Below the pieces are notes generated by a model, which worked only from the letters and a program-made list of their open reading frames with translations, searched no databases and was not told the DNA's origin. Positions 41,148 to 49,566 of a DNA stretch of 64,000 nucleotides are shown here, piece by piece. The translations under genes were made by a program, and so were the position numbers. The stretch comes from JALQUL01 sp964556425. Its GTDB lineage: Bacteria > Pseudomonadota > Gammaproteobacteria > Burkholderiales > Burkholderiaceae_C. The DNA is taken from the NCBI GenBank assembly GCA_964556425.1, contig CAZKWC010000004.1, positions 1-64,000 of the forward strand. Direction: 5' to 3'. The stretch's first letter is position 1; every line of letters starts with the position of its first letter.

Positions 41148-44009
41148 TTAAACCGTCAAAACCGTACCATAACCTACGCTTGAAACCTCGGTGTTGGCTT
41201 TTTCTAATTTAACCGCACAATATTTAAACTCAGGAATTTTACCAAACGGATCGAGGGCTGCATTGGTCATTAAGTTGGCCGCTGCCTCATGATAGGCAAA
41301 AGGTATAAACACCGAGCCATCAGGAGTGCCATCATCTTGCCTAATCAAAATTGTCACTGAACCACGTCTAGAGCTAACAGTTACTGCCTCACCCGCTATT
41401 AAGCCTAATCTCGCCAACTCTTTGCCATTAATACTCATACTCGCTTGTGGCTCTATGGCATCTAACACAGTGGCTCTACGAGTCATACTACCGGTATGCC
41501 AATGTTCTAGTTGACGACCGGTAATTAGCACCATAGGGTACTCTGGGTCGGGTAATTCATTGGCATGAATTAGTTTAGTAGGTACTAAATTAACCCTGCC
41601 ATCTGGGGTGTCAAAATGATCGGTAAAGACAATATTTTGCCCTGCTGCATTTTCGTCTAAACAAGGGTAAGTCACGCTGCCCTCTTGCTCTAGGCGTTGC
41701 CAGCTAATTCCTGAAATGGCAGCATGCATGGCTTGACGCATTTCTTCATAGACTTGTGCCACACCCGCGTTATCGCCCTCGTAATTCCAATTCAAACCCA
41801 TGCGTTTTGCAATGTCTTGAATAATCCAGAGGTCTTGCCTAGCCTGGCCTGGTGGGTTTAACGCCGCGCGCCCCATTTGCACCATTCTATCGGTATTGGT
41901 AACGGTACCTGATTTTTCTGGCCAAGCGCTTGCGGGTAAAACCACATCGGCTAAATACGCAGTCTCGGTCATAAAAATATCTTGCACGACTAAATGCTGC
42001 AAACTAGCTAAAGCATGGCGAGCATGATTTAAATCGGGGTCACTCATGGCTGGATTTTCACCCATGATGTACATACCCCAAATTTTGCGTGGGTCGTCAT
42101 CAGCTGCGAGTGCTTGATTCATGACCTCTACTACCGTTAAACCTGGTTTGTCATCAAGGGGGGTATTCCAAAACTTCTCAAACCACTCGTGCGCACCGGT
42201 ATTGGTCACCCTTTGGTAGTTAGGGAACATCATTGGAATTAAACCAGCATCGGAGGCGCCTTGTACATTGTTTTGACCACGCAGTGGATGCAAGCCAGAG
42301 CCTGGCTTGCCAATTTGCCCCGTCACTGAAGACAAAGCAATCAAACAGCGTGCATTGTCTGTGCCGTGTACATGTTGGCTCACACCCATGCCCCATAAAA
42401 TCATAGAGCCTAAAATAGTGCCGTCTTCTGCCAAACCAGGATTGGCAAATGCTCTTGCCACTTCACGCAGGGTTTGGGCAGGCACACCACAAACCGACTC
42501 CATGGCTTCAGGACTAAAACCTTTGACCTGTTCTTTAAGGGCTTCAAAATTATTGGTGCGGCTATTAATAAAGGCTTGATCTGCGAGGCCCTCTTCTATC
42601 ACGGTATAAATTAAGGCATTTAACATAGCCACATCGGTGTCTGGCTTGAATTGCAAAGTACGCCATGCGTGTTGACTAATTTCAGTGCGACGGGGGTCGG
42701 CGTGAACAATTTTCACGCCTTTTTGTGCGGCATTTTTCATCCAAGTAGCAGCCACCGGATGATTCACCGTTGGATTGGATCCAATCACAAAAATTAAACC
42801 TGCGTTGGCCACATCGTTAACCTGATTACTCACTGCCGCAGAGCCAACACCCTCTAATAAAGCTGCCACACTAGAGGCATGGCATAAACGGGTGCAATGG
42901 TCCACATTATTACTGCCAAAACCAGTTCTCACTAATTTTTGGAATAAATAGGCTTCTTCGTTACTGCCTTTAGCAGAGCCAAAACCAGCTAATGCAAAAC
43001 GACCTTTTTCTTGTTTGATTTGTGCCAAACCGCCAGCCGCTAAACTTAAAGCCTCTTCCCATGTGGCCTCGCGGAATACCTCACTCCAGTCGCCCGCTTG
43101 ACTCATTAGTGCTGGGTCTTTAGGTACACCTGGTTTGCGAATTAATGGTTTTAATAAACGCTGCGGATGGTGAATATAATCAAATCCAAAGCGTCCCTTC
43201 ACACATAAACGATTATGGTTAGCAGGACCATCGCGCCCCTCCACTGCCACAATTTTTTGATCTTTTACTTTGTAGGTTAATAAACAACCTACGCCGCAAA
43301 ATGGGCAAACTGAATCGACTTGACTATCGACCTTTTGTGAACCCACCAAGGTTTTAGGCATGAGGGCGCCGGTGGGGCAAGCTTGTACACATTCACCGCA
43401 AGCCACACAAGTACTCGCGCCCATGTCGCTGTTAAGGTCAAAGGTAATTTTGCTGTGACTGCCCCTACCTGAATAACCAATCACACCATTGACCTGCTCT
43501 TCACGACATGCTCTGACGCAACGATTACATTGAATACAGGCATCTAAATTTACCACCATAGCCGAGTGGCTTGCATCTGTGACTTGGCTTGGCGCTCTGG
43601 CAATTTGTTGCAAAGCAGGCCTTGGTTTTACTTCTAATCGGTGAGCCCAGTCACTTAGTTCACCGTGGGGTAAATCTCCTGCTTCATCACTCCATTTAAA
43701 ACCGTCTTCTGGCATATCAGAGAGCAACATTTCAAGCACCATTTTTTGGCTTTTACGTGCTCTTTCATTATTACTAAACACCTGCATTCCAGCGCTAGCG
43801 ACTCGGCAGCAACTTGGGGCTAGGGTACGCTCGCCTTTAATTTCTACCACACAAGCACGGCAATTACCGTCTGGCCTATAACCCTCTTTATAACAAAGAT
43901 GTGGAATTTCTTCGCCATGGCGCTTGGCCACTTGCAAAATCGTTTCGCCGGCTAGGGCATTGACCTTTTGGCCATTTAATTCGAATTCTATAGATGAGGA
44001 TGTACTCAT
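41148..44009 (-). CDS. fdsA: NAD-dependent formate dehydrogenase, alpha (molybdopterin) subunit
   Basis: Catalytic subunit (953 residues) that oxidises formate to CO2. In order: an N-terminal [2Fe-2S] ferredoxin domain (Cys39, 50, 53, 67), a His-Cys-type region, two [4Fe-4S] motifs (CIQCNRCVRAC, 158-168; CVACGECVQAC, 201-211), the proximal cluster (CPFCGVGC with Cys269) and the bis-MGD domain. The metal ligand is a cysteine, not selenocysteine: DHCTRLCH with Cys376. No twin-arginine signal, so the enzyme is cytosolic. TAATG overlap with the upstream beta-subunit gene indicates coupled translation. Whether Mo or W is used cannot be read. Confidence 0.95.
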   Translation of the reverse strand: MSTSSSIEFELNGQKVNALAGETILQVAKRHGEEIPHLCYKEGYRPDGNCRACVVEIKGERTLAPSCCRVASAGMQVFSNNERARKSQKMVLEMLLSDMPEDGFKWSDEAGDLPHGELSDWAHRLEVKPRPALQQIARAPSQVTDASHSAMVVNLDACIQCNRCVRACREEQVNGVIGYSGRGSHSKITFDLNSDMGASTCVACGECVQACPTGALMPKTLVGSQKVDSQVDSVCPFCGVGCLLTYKVKDQKIVAVEGRDGPANHNRLCVKGRFGFDYIHHPQRLLKPLIRKPGVPKDPALMSQAGDWSEVFREATWEEALSLAAGGLAQIKQEKGRFALAGFGSAKGSNEEAYLFQKLVRTGFGSNNVDHCTRLCHASSVAALLEGVGSAAVSNQVNDVANAGLIFVIGSNPTVNHPVAATWMKNAAQKGVKIVHADPRRTEISQHAWRTLQFKPDTDVAMLNALIYTVIEEGLADQAFINSRTNNFEALKEQVKGFSPEAMESVCGVPAQTLREVARAFANPGLAEDGTILGSMILWGMGVSQHVHGTDNARCLIALSSVTGQIGKPGSGLHPLRGQNNVQGASDAGLIPMMFPNYQRVTNTGAHEWFEKFWNTPLDDKPGLTVVEVMNQALAADDDPRKIWGMYIMGENPAMSDPDLNHARHALASLQHLVVQDIFMTETAYLADVVLPASAWPEKSGTVTNTDRMVQMGRAALNPPGQARQDLWIIQDIAKRMGLNWNYEGDNAGVAQVYEEMRQAMHAAISGISWQRLEQEGSVTYPCLDENAAGQNIVFTDHFDTPDGRVNLVPTKLIHANELPDPEYPMVLITGRQLEHWHTGSMTRRATVLDAIEPQASMSINGKELARLGLIAGEAVTVSSRRGSVTILIRQDDGTPDGSVFIPFAYHEAAANLMTNAALDPFGKIPEFKYCAVKLEKANTEVSSVGYGTVLTV

Positions 44010-45838
44010 TATTTTGCTCCTACTTCTGCAGGGAAATATTTCATAACCGATAAAACAGGATTAGGTGCTGCTTGTCCTAAACCACAAATAGAGGCATCTA
44101 TCATGACAGTTGATAAATCATGTAAGGTGTCTTGATCCCACTGATCTTGCTTGACCAATTGGTGAACTTTTTCAGTTCCTACTCGGCAAGGTGTACACTG
44201 ACCACAGCTCTCATCGGCAAAAAACTGCATCATATTGCGTGCGGCATCTTTGGCGGTATCGTGCTGACTCAACACAATAACCGCGGCCGAACCAATAAAA
44301 CAACCATAGGGTTGAAGGGTGTCAAAATCGAGTGGAATATTGTTCATACTGGCAGGCAAAATACCGCCCGATGCACCTCCTGGCAAATAGGCATACAACT
44401 CGTGCCCCTCTAGCATTCCGCCGCCATATTCATTAATTAACTCTTGCACTGTAATACCAGCTGGAGCTAATTTAACACCAGGGTTTTTCACCCTACCGCT
44501 TAAACTATAAGAGCGTAAGCCTTTACGACCATTACGACCAAAGCTGGTAAACCAATCGGCACCTTTTTCAACCAAGGTTCTAACCCAATACAAGGTTTCA
44601 AAATTATGCTCTAGGGTTGGCCTACCAAACAAGCCCACTTGTGCTATATAAGGAGGACGCATACGGGGCTCACCGCGCTTGCCTTCCAAGCTTTCAATCA
44701 TGGCCGACTCTTCGCCACAAATATAGGCTCCAGCCCCACGCCTTAGTTCAATACTAGGTAAGTTCGCTTTTAAACCTTGTGCTGCATTTTGATTTAAATC
44801 GTGAATTGCCTTTTGCAAAATAGCTCTTGCACCATGGTATTCATCACGCAAATAAATATAAATTTTTTCAATGCCTACACAATAAGCGGCAATTAAAGCA
44901 CCCTCTAAAAAGCGATGCGGATCACGCTCTAAATAAGTTCTGTCTTTAAATGTGCCGGGCTCACCTTCATCAATATTAATGGCCATTAGCTTAGGCGCTA
45001 CTTGGTCACGCACAATACGCCATTTTCTACCAGCAGGAAAACCCGCACCGCCCAAACCTCTTAAACCCGATTGTTCAAGCGTACTAATAATAGCTTCTAC
45101 CTTGCTTGAGTTTTGCTGGGCCAATTCGTTTGCTAATAAATACCCACCATTTTGAACATAAGAATCGTAGGCTACTGTATCGGGCTGCGCCTTTAAAACA
45201 GTTGCAGTAACCGATTGTTCTGCCATTTGTGCCGGATCAAAAGCCGACTGAGCTAATGCTGGCTCGGGATGCTGTGGCAGTTGTGCTTGCGCCGCTTCTA
45301 ACACCGCTTGCGCACTTGCCCAACCAATTGCATGTTGATGCACTACTGCGGCAGGCGCTTGCTCACATCGGCCTATACAGGGGGCTGCTTGTAATTGCCA
45401 GCCGGCCAAATCTAACTGTTGTGCAAGAGTTGCCATTAACTCTTTTGCACCTGCAATTTCGCAAGACAAACCAGCACAGACCCTTACCACTGGTTTTGGA
45501 CTGGCTTCATCTTTGACAATTTCGAAATGATGATAGAAAGAAGCCACCTCAAACACGTGTGCCATGGGTAAATTCATTTCTTTGGCTAAGGCGCATAAGT
45601 GCCTTTCAAGTAAGGCCAAATATTGATCTTGCAATAAATGTAAATATTCAATTAATAAATGAGCCGGATGACCATTTTCTGGCTTTTCACCAATTAAAGC
45701 TTTCACCTCTTGAATAGAAACCTCATCTGCTTGACGGCCTTTTAACTTAGCAGATTTTCTAATTTGAGCCCGCATCTGCTCTGGGCTTGTTGTTAATACC
45801 ACTGGCGCTGTAGACCTTGATTCGGCAGAATGATTCAT
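44009..45838 (-). CDS. fdsB: NAD-dependent formate dehydrogenase, beta subunit (fused NuoE-NuoF)
   Basis: A 609-residue diaphorase subunit. Residues 1-185 form a NuoE/FdsG-like thioredoxin-fold domain with all four [2Fe-2S] Cys (VCAGLSCEIAG, Cys121 and 126; APCIGRCEQ, Cys154 and 158). After a linker, residues 210-609 are NuoF-like: SGLRGLGGAGFPAGRKWRIVR (NADH/FMN site) and a C-terminal [4Fe-4S] site SCGQCTPCR (Cys545, 548, 551, and Cys585). With the separate gamma gene fused in and no small delta gene seen, the locus has the two-subunit plan of Methylorubrum FDH1 rather than the fdsGBACD plan of Cupriavidus. First gene of the operon. Confidence 0.92.
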   Translation of the reverse strand: MNHSAESRSTAPVVLTTSPEQMRAQIRKSAKLKGRQADEVSIQEVKALIGEKPENGHPAHLLIEYLHLLQDQYLALLERHLCALAKEMNLPMAHVFEVASFYHHFEIVKDEASPKPVVRVCAGLSCEIAGAKELMATLAQQLDLAGWQLQAAPCIGRCEQAPAAVVHQHAIGWASAQAVLEAAQAQLPQHPEPALAQSAFDPAQMAEQSVTATVLKAQPDTVAYDSYVQNGGYLLANELAQQNSSKVEAIISTLEQSGLRGLGGAGFPAGRKWRIVRDQVAPKLMAINIDEGEPGTFKDRTYLERDPHRFLEGALIAAYCVGIEKIYIYLRDEYHGARAILQKAIHDLNQNAAQGLKANLPSIELRRGAGAYICGEESAMIESLEGKRGEPRMRPPYIAQVGLFGRPTLEHNFETLYWVRTLVEKGADWFTSFGRNGRKGLRSYSLSGRVKNPGVKLAPAGITVQELINEYGGGMLEGHELYAYLPGGASGGILPASMNNIPLDFDTLQPYGCFIGSAAVIVLSQHDTAKDAARNMMQFFADESCGQCTPCRVGTEKVHQLVKQDQWDQDTLHDLSTVMIDASICGLGQAAPNPVLSVMKYFPAEVGAK

Positions 45839-46332
45839 GACGGCACTTTAAAATAAATGGAATGGTAATTAGTAACTCTCCATAAAGCCACTGGCATTTA
45901 TGAACAAAAAATATTGATGCCTAACAATACCATGAAGTTTGTTAGTCTAAAAATAAAATGGATTTGAAATTCAACTCGAATTTCTATTTCATTGCTTTGA
46001 GTTACAAAGTTTACAAATTTTTTTTTGCTACTACTCAACTAAATACGCCCTAGCTCAATCCAAATTCGACCACATTAGACAAAAAAACTAAGAAAAACTC
46101 AAAAAATAGCATGTAACTTTATTACCAAATTTTCAAATAAAATAAATAACTATTAAATAAATAGCTAATTAACCATCAAAAATGACCGATTCATCTATAT
46201 AGGGAAAGCCCTAATCGACATCAAAAACGTTTTTGGCATAATCAAAAACGTTTCTGGTAACAATAGTTCCAAACTCAATGCTGTTTCTTCCAGTCCATAA
46301 ACAGCTTATTTCAACTAAAGGGGATTTTAAGT
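45839..46332. promoter_or_regulatory. A+T-rich divergent regulatory region between formate dehydrogenase and sugar operons
   Basis: 494 bases without a gene. The part near fdsB must hold its promoter; I could not assign boxes with confidence. The part near the binding-protein gene holds two LacI-type palindromes (46222-46256). AAGGGGA lies eight bases before the ATG at 46333 as a ribosome-binding site. No terminator or small open frame of interest was seen. Confidence 0.6.
46222..46256 (+). promoter_or_regulatory. Tandem LacI-family operators upstream of the alpha-glucoside operon
   Basis: CAAAAACGTTTTTG (46222-46235, perfect 14-base palindrome centred on CG) and CAAAAACGTTTCTG (46243-46256, one mismatch in symmetry). 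The centres are 21 bases apart, two helical turns, and the pair ends about 76 bases before the first start codon. A central CG with flanking A/T arms is the classic LacI/GalR operator form. Confidence 0.72.
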
Positions 46333-47610
46333 ATGAAAACAAGTATCAAACGCAGCATGCAGGCTGTTTTGTTAGCCACCGGTTTGTTAGGCGCTGGCAT
46401 TAGCGCTCAGGCAGCAACTGTCACTATCGCCTGTGGCTCAGTTGGTCAAGATTATGAATTTTGCAAACGCCACACTGACGAGTGGGCGAAAAAAACAGGC
46501 CACACAGTCAAGTTATTTACTGCACCTGCTTCTACTACTGACATCCTCGGCTTGTTCCGTCAAATGTTTGCTGCAAAATCTACCGACCTCGACGTTATTA
46601 TGGTGGACGTGGTTTGGCCTGGCGTTATTAAAGATCACTTAGTTGACTTAAAACCTTATTCAAAAGGTGCTGAAAAAGCCCATTTCCCAGCTATTGTGGC
46701 TAACAATACCATTAATGGTAAATTATTGGCAATGCCTAGCTTCACTGATGCAGGCTTAATGTATTACCGCAAAGATTTGCTCGAAAAATACAAATTATCT
46801 GCTCCAAAAACTTGGGACGAATTAGCCGCTGCTGCTAAAAAAATTCAAGACGGTGAACGCGCTGCTGGTGCCGCCGACTTCCAAGGTTATGTATTCCAAG
46901 CTAAAGCCTACGAAGGTTTAACATGTGATGCAGTTGAGTGGTTAGCCGCTTACAACGGTGGCTCTATTGTGGACGCCAAAGGTAATATTACTGTTAACAA
47001 TCCAAACGCAGTAAAAGCACTTAAAACAGCAGCTTCATGGGTAGGTACTATCTCCCCAACTGGTGTTTTAAACTATGCTGAAGAAGACTCACGTGGTGTG
47101 TTCCAAAACGGTAAAGCGGCCTTTATGCGTAACTGGCCTTATGCTTGGTCTTTAGGTAACAGTGCAGATAGCCCTGTTAAAGGCAAAATTGCAGTTTCAG
47201 CTCTCCCATCTGGCACAGCCGGTGGTAAAGGTGGTGCTGCTTTAGGTGGCTGGCAATTAGCGGTATCTAAATACTCTAAAAACGTTGCTGCTTCTGCCGA
47301 TTTAGTCATGTTCATGACTAGCCCAGAAATCCAAAAAGAGCGCGCCATTAAAGGCTCTTACAACCCCACCATCATGAGCTTGTATAAAGACAAAGAAGTC
47401 TTAGCCGCTAGCCCATTCTTTGGTGACTTGTATGATGTGTTCACTAACGCATCACCACGCCCATCTACTGTAACTGGCTTAAAGTATCCTGAAGTAAGCC
47501 AAGCATTCTGGAATGCAACTCACGAAGTATTGTCTGGCAAAGCAACTGCTGAAGACAGCTTAAAAGGCTTAGAGGCTAAACTCAAACAAATCAAACGTAC
47601 AGGCTGGTAA
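46333..47610 (+). CDS. Sugar ABC transporter, periplasmic binding protein (CUT1 family)
   Basis: A 425-residue solute-binding protein of the extracellular family 1 (maltose/trehalose/alpha-glucoside type). Signal peptide MKTSIKRSMQAVLLATGLLG with cleavage near ISAQA-A (about residue 27). The mature part has PASTTDILGLFRQMFAAKSTDLDVIMVDVVWPG, the usual TDAGLMYYRKDLLEKY hinge segment and QNGKAAFMRNWPYA near 265. It is the first gene of the operon for uptake and hydrolysis of alpha-glucosides; a good ribosome-binding site (AAGGGGA) precedes it. Two stem-loops after the gene probably allow its higher expression than the permeases. Confidence 0.92.
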   Translation: MKTSIKRSMQAVLLATGLLGAGISAQAATVTIACGSVGQDYEFCKRHTDEWAKKTGHTVKLFTAPASTTDILGLFRQMFAAKSTDLDVIMVDVVWPGVIKDHLVDLKPYSKGAEKAHFPAIVANNTINGKLLAMPSFTDAGLMYYRKDLLEKYKLSAPKTWDELAAAAKKIQDGERAAGAADFQGYVFQAKAYEGLTCDAVEWLAAYNGGSIVDAKGNITVNNPNAVKALKTAASWVGTISPTGVLNYAEEDSRGVFQNGKAAFMRNWPYAWSLGNSADSPVKGKIAVSALPSGTAGGKGGAALGGWQLAVSKYSKNVAASADLVMFMTSPEIQKERAIKGSYNPTIMSLYKDKEVLAASPFFGDLYDVFTNASPRPSTVTGLKYPEVSQAFWNATHEVLSGKATAEDSLKGLEAKLKQIKRTGW

Positions 47611-47618
47611 GCCAACTA

Positions 47619-47725
47619 CTCACATTAGGCTTTGTTTTAAAAGTCTAATGTGAGCTTGCTAATTCGCATTTTTTGCGCAGTCCAACTATAGAAGATCAAC
47701 CCGAGCTTTGTAGTTTGAACTGCGC
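47619..47725 (+). other. Two stem-loops between binding-protein and permease genes
   Basis: First: perfect ten-base-pair stem CTCACATTAG/CTAATGTGAG (47619-47628 with 47645-47654). Second: GCGCAGTCCAACTA paired with TAGTTTGAACTGCGC (47675-47688 with 47711-47725, one bulge and one mismatch). Neither is followed directly by a T-run. As in malE-malF of enteric bacteria, such structures can protect the upstream message. Confidence 0.65.
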
Positions 47726-47770
47726 CTTATTATTCATAATGTATTTAATCACTGCTTCGGAGCCTTTGCG

Positions 47771-48682
47771 ATGAAAGAAAAAACCAAAACCGCTTGGCTA
47801 TTTGTGGCACCAATGATTATTGTCTTGGTGTTAATTGCACTTTGGCCCTTGTGTAGAACTATTTGGTTTAGTTTTACCGATGCCAATATTAATGACCTTG
47901 AAGCGGCCAAATGGGTGGGCTTCGAGAACTATTATGGGGAATTTGGCCTTTTTGGCAACCCCAATTATCTAACTGGATTTTGGAAAAGCGATTGGGGTGT
48001 TTCTATACTCAACACCTTGCGATTTTCTGTGGTCTCTGTGACTATTGAAACCATCTTAGGTTTAGCAGTCGCATTGTTATTACATCAAGAGTTTAAAGGG
48101 CGCTCATGGGTCAGAGCGGCAGTATTAGTGCCTTGGGCTATACCCACTATTGTCTCAGCCAAAATGTGGGGCTGGATGCTACATGACCAATTTGGTGTGA
48201 TTAACCACTGGTTGTTAAAACTGGGCATTATTAGTCAAAACATTGCATGGACGGCAGAGTCAGATTATGCACTTTGGACTGTGGTGGTAGTTGATGTTTG
48301 GAAGACTACCCCCTTTATGGCCTTATTAATTTTAGCGGCTCTACAAACCTTGCCAAAAGATTGTTATGAAGCCGCCAAAGTAGATGGTGTGCATCCATTA
48401 CGTGCGTTTTGGAAAATTACCCTACCCCTTATTAAACCGGCCCTAATGGTGGCAGTTATTTTTAGGTTACTCGATGCATTGCGTGTATTCGACCTCATTT
48501 TTGTTTTAACTTCGAGCAGCAATAGCACTATTAGTATGTCGGGTTTTGTGCGCCGCGAAATGGTTGATAACGGTTATGTGGGTTTTGGTTCTGCCGCATC
48601 TACGGCACTATTTTTAATTATTAGCGCCTGCACCATTGTGTACATGAAAATAGCAAACGGTCCTCGCAAGGAGAGCAACTAA
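47771..48682 (+). CDS. Sugar ABC transporter permease (MalF-like)
   Basis: A 303-residue inner-membrane permease with about six hydrophobic helices (first: TAWLFVAPMIIVLVLIALWP). The cytoplasmic EAA loop, contact site for the ATPase, reads EAAKVDGVHPLRAFWKITLPLIKP (about 197-220). It belongs to the binding-protein-dependent CUT1 class and pairs with the next gene, which it overlaps by one base (TAATG). Confidence 0.93.
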   Translation: MKEKTKTAWLFVAPMIIVLVLIALWPLCRTIWFSFTDANINDLEAAKWVGFENYYGEFGLFGNPNYLTGFWKSDWGVSILNTLRFSVVSVTIETILGLAVALLLHQEFKGRSWVRAAVLVPWAIPTIVSAKMWGWMLHDQFGVINHWLLKLGIISQNIAWTAESDYALWTVVVVDVWKTTPFMALLILAALQTLPKDCYEAAKVDGVHPLRAFWKITLPLIKPALMVAVIFRLLDALRVFDLIFVLTSSSNSTISMSGFVRREMVDNGYVGFGSAASTALFLIISACTIVYMKIANGPRKESN

Positions 48683-49518
48683 TGAAGCGTCCACTTTTAG
48701 GCACTATTGCCCTTTATTTTGCAGCTTTTTTAATTTCAGCTGTTTCGGTTTTTCCATTCATTTATGCGATTGGAACCTCACTTAAAACAGGCTCTGCATT
48801 ATTTTCGACCGAAATTATTGTGAGCAACCCTAGCTTTGAAAACTATATTAGTTTATTTAGAGTAGCCGAGCATCCGTTTGGCACTCATGTCTTGAACTCT
48901 ATTATGGTTTCTTCATTAGTAGTGGCCGTTTCATTGTTTTTAGGTGTGAGTGCTGCTTATGCATTAGGTCGTATTAATTTTAAGGGCAGAGGTCTTTTAC
49001 TTGCGACAATACTTGGCGTTTCAATGTTTCCGCAAGTAGCTGTTTTGTCGGGTATGTTTGAACTGATTCGTTTTTTAGGTTTGTATAACCGGGCAATTGG
49101 ATTAGTTTTACCCTATCTTATTTTTACCTTACCGTTTACCGTTTGGGTACTCACCACCTTTATGCGTGACTTACCACAAGAGCTAGAAGATGCCGCCATT
49201 ATGGATGGCTGCTCACCCGCTCGTGTAGTGGTGCAAGTGTTTATGCCTTTGTTATGGCCAGCTTTAGTATCGACCGGATTATTAGCATTTATTGCCGCTT
49301 GGAATGAATTTTTATTTGCCCTTACCTTTGTAATTGACAACCAAGAACGTACGGTTCCTGTCTCCATTTCTCTTTTAAGTGGTAACAGTAAATACGATAT
49401 TCCATGGGGAAAAATCATGGCAGCTTCGGTATTAGTCACCTTACCTTTAATTGCACTAGTACTGGCATTCCAAAAGAAAATTGTCTCGGGTTTAACTGCC
49501 GGTGGTGTTAAAGGATAA
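48682..49518 (+). CDS. Sugar ABC transporter permease (MalG-like)
   Basis: A 278-residue permease with six predicted membrane helices and the EAA motif EDAAIMDGCSPARVVVQVFMPLLWP (about 172-196). AAGGAGAG eight bases before the ATG is a strong ribosome-binding site. It overlaps the MalF-like gene by one base, consistent with equal expression of the two halves of the membrane channel, and precedes the alpha-glucosidase gene by 48 bases. Confidence 0.93.
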   Translation: MKRPLLGTIALYFAAFLISAVSVFPFIYAIGTSLKTGSALFSTEIIVSNPSFENYISLFRVAEHPFGTHVLNSIMVSSLVVAVSLFLGVSAAYALGRINFKGRGLLLATILGVSMFPQVAVLSGMFELIRFLGLYNRAIGLVLPYLIFTLPFTVWVLTTFMRDLPQELEDAAIMDGCSPARVVVQVFMPLLWPALVSTGLLAFIAAWNEFLFALTFVIDNQERTVPVSISLLSGNSKYDIPWGKIMAASVLVTLPLIALVLAFQKKIVSGLTAGGVKG

Positions 49519-49566
49519 ATTGGAAATTCAAACTAATAACTCCAATCTCAACAGGAATAATTAAAT

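Noticed and set aside
44132..44413. Plus-strand 93-codon frame in the formate dehydrogenase beta gene
   Set aside because: Antisense to well-conserved NuoF sequence and unlike any known protein.
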